This document shows, one piece after another, positions 61,801 to 64,000 of a stretch of DNA of 64,000 nt. Where the stretch lies: contig DATGHC010000015.1 of assembly GCA_035308165.1 (NCBI GenBank), positions 42,906-106,905 of the forward strand. Reading direction: 5' to 3'. How positions within the stretch are numbered: position 1 is the first letter of the stretch; each line of letters starts with the position of its first letter. Position numbers and translations under genes: made by a program. Below the pieces are notes generated by a model. The model was given only the letters and a program-made list of their open reading frames with translations. It was not told the DNA's origin and searched no databases. Source of the stretch: DASTCZ01 sp035308165. GTDB lineage: Bacteria > Acidobacteriota > Terriglobia > Acidiferrales > UBA7541.

Positions 61801-62490
61801 ATGCGAATCCTGGTGGGATTTATAGCTGCTCTATCATTAGCTGCCATTGCCCGCGGTGCGTCTCCCTCGCCGGGTGACCCAGTTACTTTTCCTACGCAGG
61901 ATGGAGGCATTGTCTACGGCCTGGTCTATGGGGAGGGCGAACGCGGCGTCGTGCTGGCGCACGGAGGACAGTTCAACAAAGAAAGCTGGGAAAAACAGGC
62001 GCAAGCGTTAACCGGAGCCGGATTCCGCGTCCTGGCATTTGATTTTCGGGGCTACGGCCAGTCGCGCGGCCCGCACGACAGCAAGTCTGATGAAGGCCGG
62101 CATTTCGACGTACTCGCCGCTGCTGCTTATCTGCGAAAATCAGGCGCGAAGAGCGTGTATGTTGTGGGCGCGAGCATGGGAGGCGACTATGCCGCAGAGG
62201 CGGCAGAGGCCGAGCCGTCCGCGATCGATCGCATCGTGCTGCTGGCGTCGGGCGGAGACACTCCGCTAATAAAGATGAAAGGGCCGAAGCTGTACATTAT
62301 TTGCCGGGATGATGTGGAGGGCGACGCCAAAGTGCCCCGACTACCTGAAATCCACGCGCAGTACGAAAAGGCCTCAGGTAAGAAGGAATTCATCATCCTG
62401 GAAGGCTCCGCGCATGCGCAGTGGATTTTCGCGACGGACCAGGGTGAGCGGCTCACGCGCGAAATTCTGCGATTTCTTTCCGCGCCGTAA
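61801..62490 (+). CDS. secreted alpha/beta hydrolase
   Basis: 229 residues. A signal peptide (MRILVGFIAALSLAAIARGA) leads into a dienelactone-hydrolase/esterase-like fold: VVLAHGGQFNKESWEKQA oxyanion region, VVGASMGGDYAAEAAE with the nucleophile Ser, and EGSAHAQWIF with the catalytic His. GAGG sits at the start. Substrate unknown. Converges with the cupin gene. Confidence 0.88.
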   Translation: MRILVGFIAALSLAAIARGASPSPGDPVTFPTQDGGIVYGLVYGEGERGVVLAHGGQFNKESWEKQAQALTGAGFRVLAFDFRGYGQSRGPHDSKSDEGRHFDVLAAAAYLRKSGAKSVYVVGASMGGDYAAEAAEAEPSAIDRIVLLASGGDTPLIKMKGPKLYIICRDDVEGDAKVPRLPEIHAQYEKASGKKEFIILEGSAHAQWIFATDQGERLTREILRFLSAP

Positions 62491-62505
62491 GATTGGGCCG
62501 CCCGG

Positions 62506-62886
62506 TTATTTGTCGTTCTTCAGTTCCACCACTATCACTTCAATCGGCTTGTCACCGGCATTCATATCAGCGTGCATGGTGTTGGGGGCATTCGCGGGCA
62601 ACCAGTAAGCCTTTCCCGTTTCCCAAACGTGCCGCTCACTCGAACCGGACTGCTCGACGATTTTCATCGTGCCGCCCTGGAGCGCGATAATTACTCGCCC
62701 ATGCTCGTGTCGGTGCATGGCCAAGGGCGTGTTTGGAACGATCACGGATTTCCACACTTTCACATATTCATTTTCAAATTGCGGGCTGCGTTGCGTCTGA
62801 GTTCCAGGCTGTTGCGAGCGGAGTATGCCGAAGGCACCAAAAAGCAGGACAAGCGCAAATAAAGCACGGCTGGTTGTTTTTTTCAT
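62506..62886 (-). CDS. secreted cupin-domain protein
   Basis: 126 residues with a signal peptide (MKKTTSRALFALVLLFGAFG). The single cupin barrel has NTPLAMHRHEHGRVIIALQG (metal-binding His) and VWETGKAYWLPANAPNTMHA. GAGGA precedes the ATG. Probably a small-molecule-binding or simple dioxygenase-type protein; the role is unknown. Confidence 0.87.
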   Translation of the reverse strand: MKKTTSRALFALVLLFGAFGILRSQQPGTQTQRSPQFENEYVKVWKSVIVPNTPLAMHRHEHGRVIIALQGGTMKIVEQSGSSERHVWETGKAYWLPANAPNTMHADMNAGDKPIEVIVVELKNDK

Positions 62887-62963
62887 CTCATTTCCTCACA
62901 CGCATGTAAGTTGGAATCAATAAACCTGGTCCGAGGATTCCCAATGGTCTCGATTTCCCTCAT

Positions 62964-63902
62964 TTATTCCTTCGGTCGAGCATTCCTGAAAGACATTGCG
63001 GTGGCATGAATTGCATCGGCATAGGGCGTGCCGGAAAATCCAAATGCTTTCGCGAACTTGGAGGAATCAAACCGATACGGTGAATCATTCTGATAAAGCA
63101 TTTCGTAGGATTCGCCCACCTCGGGTTTGAACCACCCCAGCACACGAATGAGCGTTCTGCCCAAAACGCGGTATTTCGGCGCGACACCAAGCTCTTTTGC
63201 GGCCATGGCGATGAATTCCTTTCCTGTCGGCGGACTTGGCGCAGTGGGAAGGTGCCAGGTTTGATTCCAAGCGGACGTGGACTCGGCAAGTGTGACCAGG
63301 CTTTGCGCGGCATCCGGCGTATACGTGTAGGAGTGCGGCACGGAATCATTCACCAGCCAGGATGCGGTTTGATTCTTGGCGAGAGGGGCGAACACCAACA
63401 CATTGGGCACGGCATGCTGCGTGTCGGGTCCGAGGAAGTCCGCGGCGCGCGCAATCATTCCAGTCACAGCGCCCGCTTTCCATTCATTGATGAGCACAGT
63501 GGCAATCTTTGCGCGGATTTCTCCCTTCTTGCTGGAAGGATTGAAGGGCGTGTCTTCCGTCATCAGGCCGCTTACTTTCCCATACATGTAGACGTTGTCG
63601 AAGAAAATCAGCTTGGCGCCGGCGCGTTTGCAGGCCTCGATGGTGTTGGCCATGATCTTCGGCCACATCTCCGCCCACACTTTGTGATCGTATTTAAGGC
63701 CGACGAGAAGATGCACAATGGTGGAACCTGCCACTGCTTTCACGGTCAGCTCTTTGTCGGAAAGGTTCGCGGAAATTGTTTCAGTTGCACCGGGCACCGA
63801 CCGGGGATTGCGGCCCACAACCCGGAAAGGCTGCTTCCGCTGAGCCAGAATCTTGACCAATTCATTGCTGATGGCTCCGCCCGCGCCAAGGATTGTGATC
63901 AT
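62964..63902 (-). CDS. NAD-dependent epimerase/dehydratase-like protein
   Basis: 312 residues. The Rossmann start MITILGAGGAISNELVKILA binds NAD(P). FFDNVYMYGKVSG contains the SDR Tyr but followed by GK rather than the usual YxxxK spacing, so classic SDR catalysis may be altered. SYTYTPDAAQSLVTLAES is typical of atypical SDRs. GGAGG stands four bases before the ATG. Confidence 0.88.
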   Translation of the reverse strand: MITILGAGGAISNELVKILAQRKQPFRVVGRNPRSVPGATETISANLSDKELTVKAVAGSTIVHLLVGLKYDHKVWAEMWPKIMANTIEACKRAGAKLIFFDNVYMYGKVSGLMTEDTPFNPSSKKGEIRAKIATVLINEWKAGAVTGMIARAADFLGPDTQHAVPNVLVFAPLAKNQTASWLVNDSVPHSYTYTPDAAQSLVTLAESTSAWNQTWHLPTAPSPPTGKEFIAMAAKELGVAPKYRVLGRTLIRVLGWFKPEVGESYEMLYQNDSPYRFDSSKFAKAFGFSGTPYADAIHATAMSFRNARPKE

Positions 63903-64000
63903 TTGACCTCCGCCTTCCGCTTCGGCAGTCCCGCGATGGAATTCCTTTTGCTTACGGCGAAAACAAAGACTATCTTACGGGCAGCACGAGGTATCCGACA

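Noticed and set aside
63900..64000. Open minus-strand frame ending with ATGA overlap on the epimerase start
   Set aside because: Only 33 codons visible, Lys/Arg-rich and not recognisable; could be the end of a real upstream gene but cannot be supported.
1..64000. CRISPR array, rRNA, prophage or intact insertion sequence
   Set aside because: No regularly spaced identical repeats, rRNA-like stretches, integrase or complete transposase were seen in the window.

Overview
This 64 kb window (roughly 55-58% GC by eye) looks like chromosome of a soil-type Acidobacteriota bacterium. That placement is an inference from gene content: a gap-pgk-tpiA-secG operon, several acidobacterial-style small secreted hypotheticals, a GtaA-type glutaminase, an egtB-egtD pair, large S9/M28/M20 exopeptidases, and a fragment of a REP-associated (Y1) transposase. 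GTG and TTG starts are common. Two tRNA genes are present (Leu-GAG and Gly-GCC, both with encoded CCA). There is no rRNA, CRISPR array or intact mobile element.

Layout. 0-1.4 kb: the 5' part of a TIR-domain gene runs off the left edge, followed by two small hypotheticals. 1.5-3.8 kb: a short ORF with six Cys codons is followed by an intrinsic terminator with an alternative pairing, then an ATP-grasp gene and an SsuD/SfnG-like flavin monooxygenase. This reads as a cysteine-sensing transcription attenuator in front of sulfur-scavenging genes and is the most interesting signal in the window. 3.8-7.5 kb: tRNA-Leu and the glycolytic/secretion operon gap-pgk-tpiA-secG. 7.7-10.9 kb: a tight cassette of two DUF488 genes plus a dual-OB-like protein, then an acyl-carrier-protein/KAS III fusion. 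10.9-18.6 kb: two CPBP membrane proteases, a GHMP kinase, NagZ-like GH3, a DUF255 thioredoxin-fold protein and thymidine kinase. 19-24 kb: Gly-rich secreted protein, nucleotide-pool enzymes, tRNA-Gly and small hypotheticals. 24-33.6 kb: metabolic and transport genes (SulP, DUF1287, proline dehydrogenase, MBL hydrolase, aromatic amino acid decarboxylase, aldo/keto reductase, AlkZ-like protein, MFS).

33.6-35.7 kb is a cold-shock/RNA-binding neighbourhood: csp with an intrinsic-terminator-like hairpin in its own leader, two coupled small genes, an RRM-RGG protein and a small basic protein. 37.8-42.2 kb is an accessory stretch with eroded genes (a C-terminal RDD fragment, a signal-peptide stub, an Ig-like protein without export signal). 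It carries two identical 43-bp repeats and a transposase remnant with a 10-bp hairpin.

42.3-64 kb is catabolic and peptidolytic: DAACS symporter, M28 peptidase, ergothioneine genes egtB-egtD and an ABC-F ATPase. Next comes a compact minus-strand cluster: GltS-like carrier, aconitase-family large and small subunits, class V aminotransferase, RraA-type aldolase and YceH. Divergent from it lie a secreted glutaminase A and an AbgB-like M20 amidohydrolase. I propose that this cluster takes up and degrades a 4-substituted glutamate such as 4-methyleneglutamate to two pyruvates. An S9 peptidase, an alpha/beta hydrolase, a cupin and an epimerase-like protein close the window.
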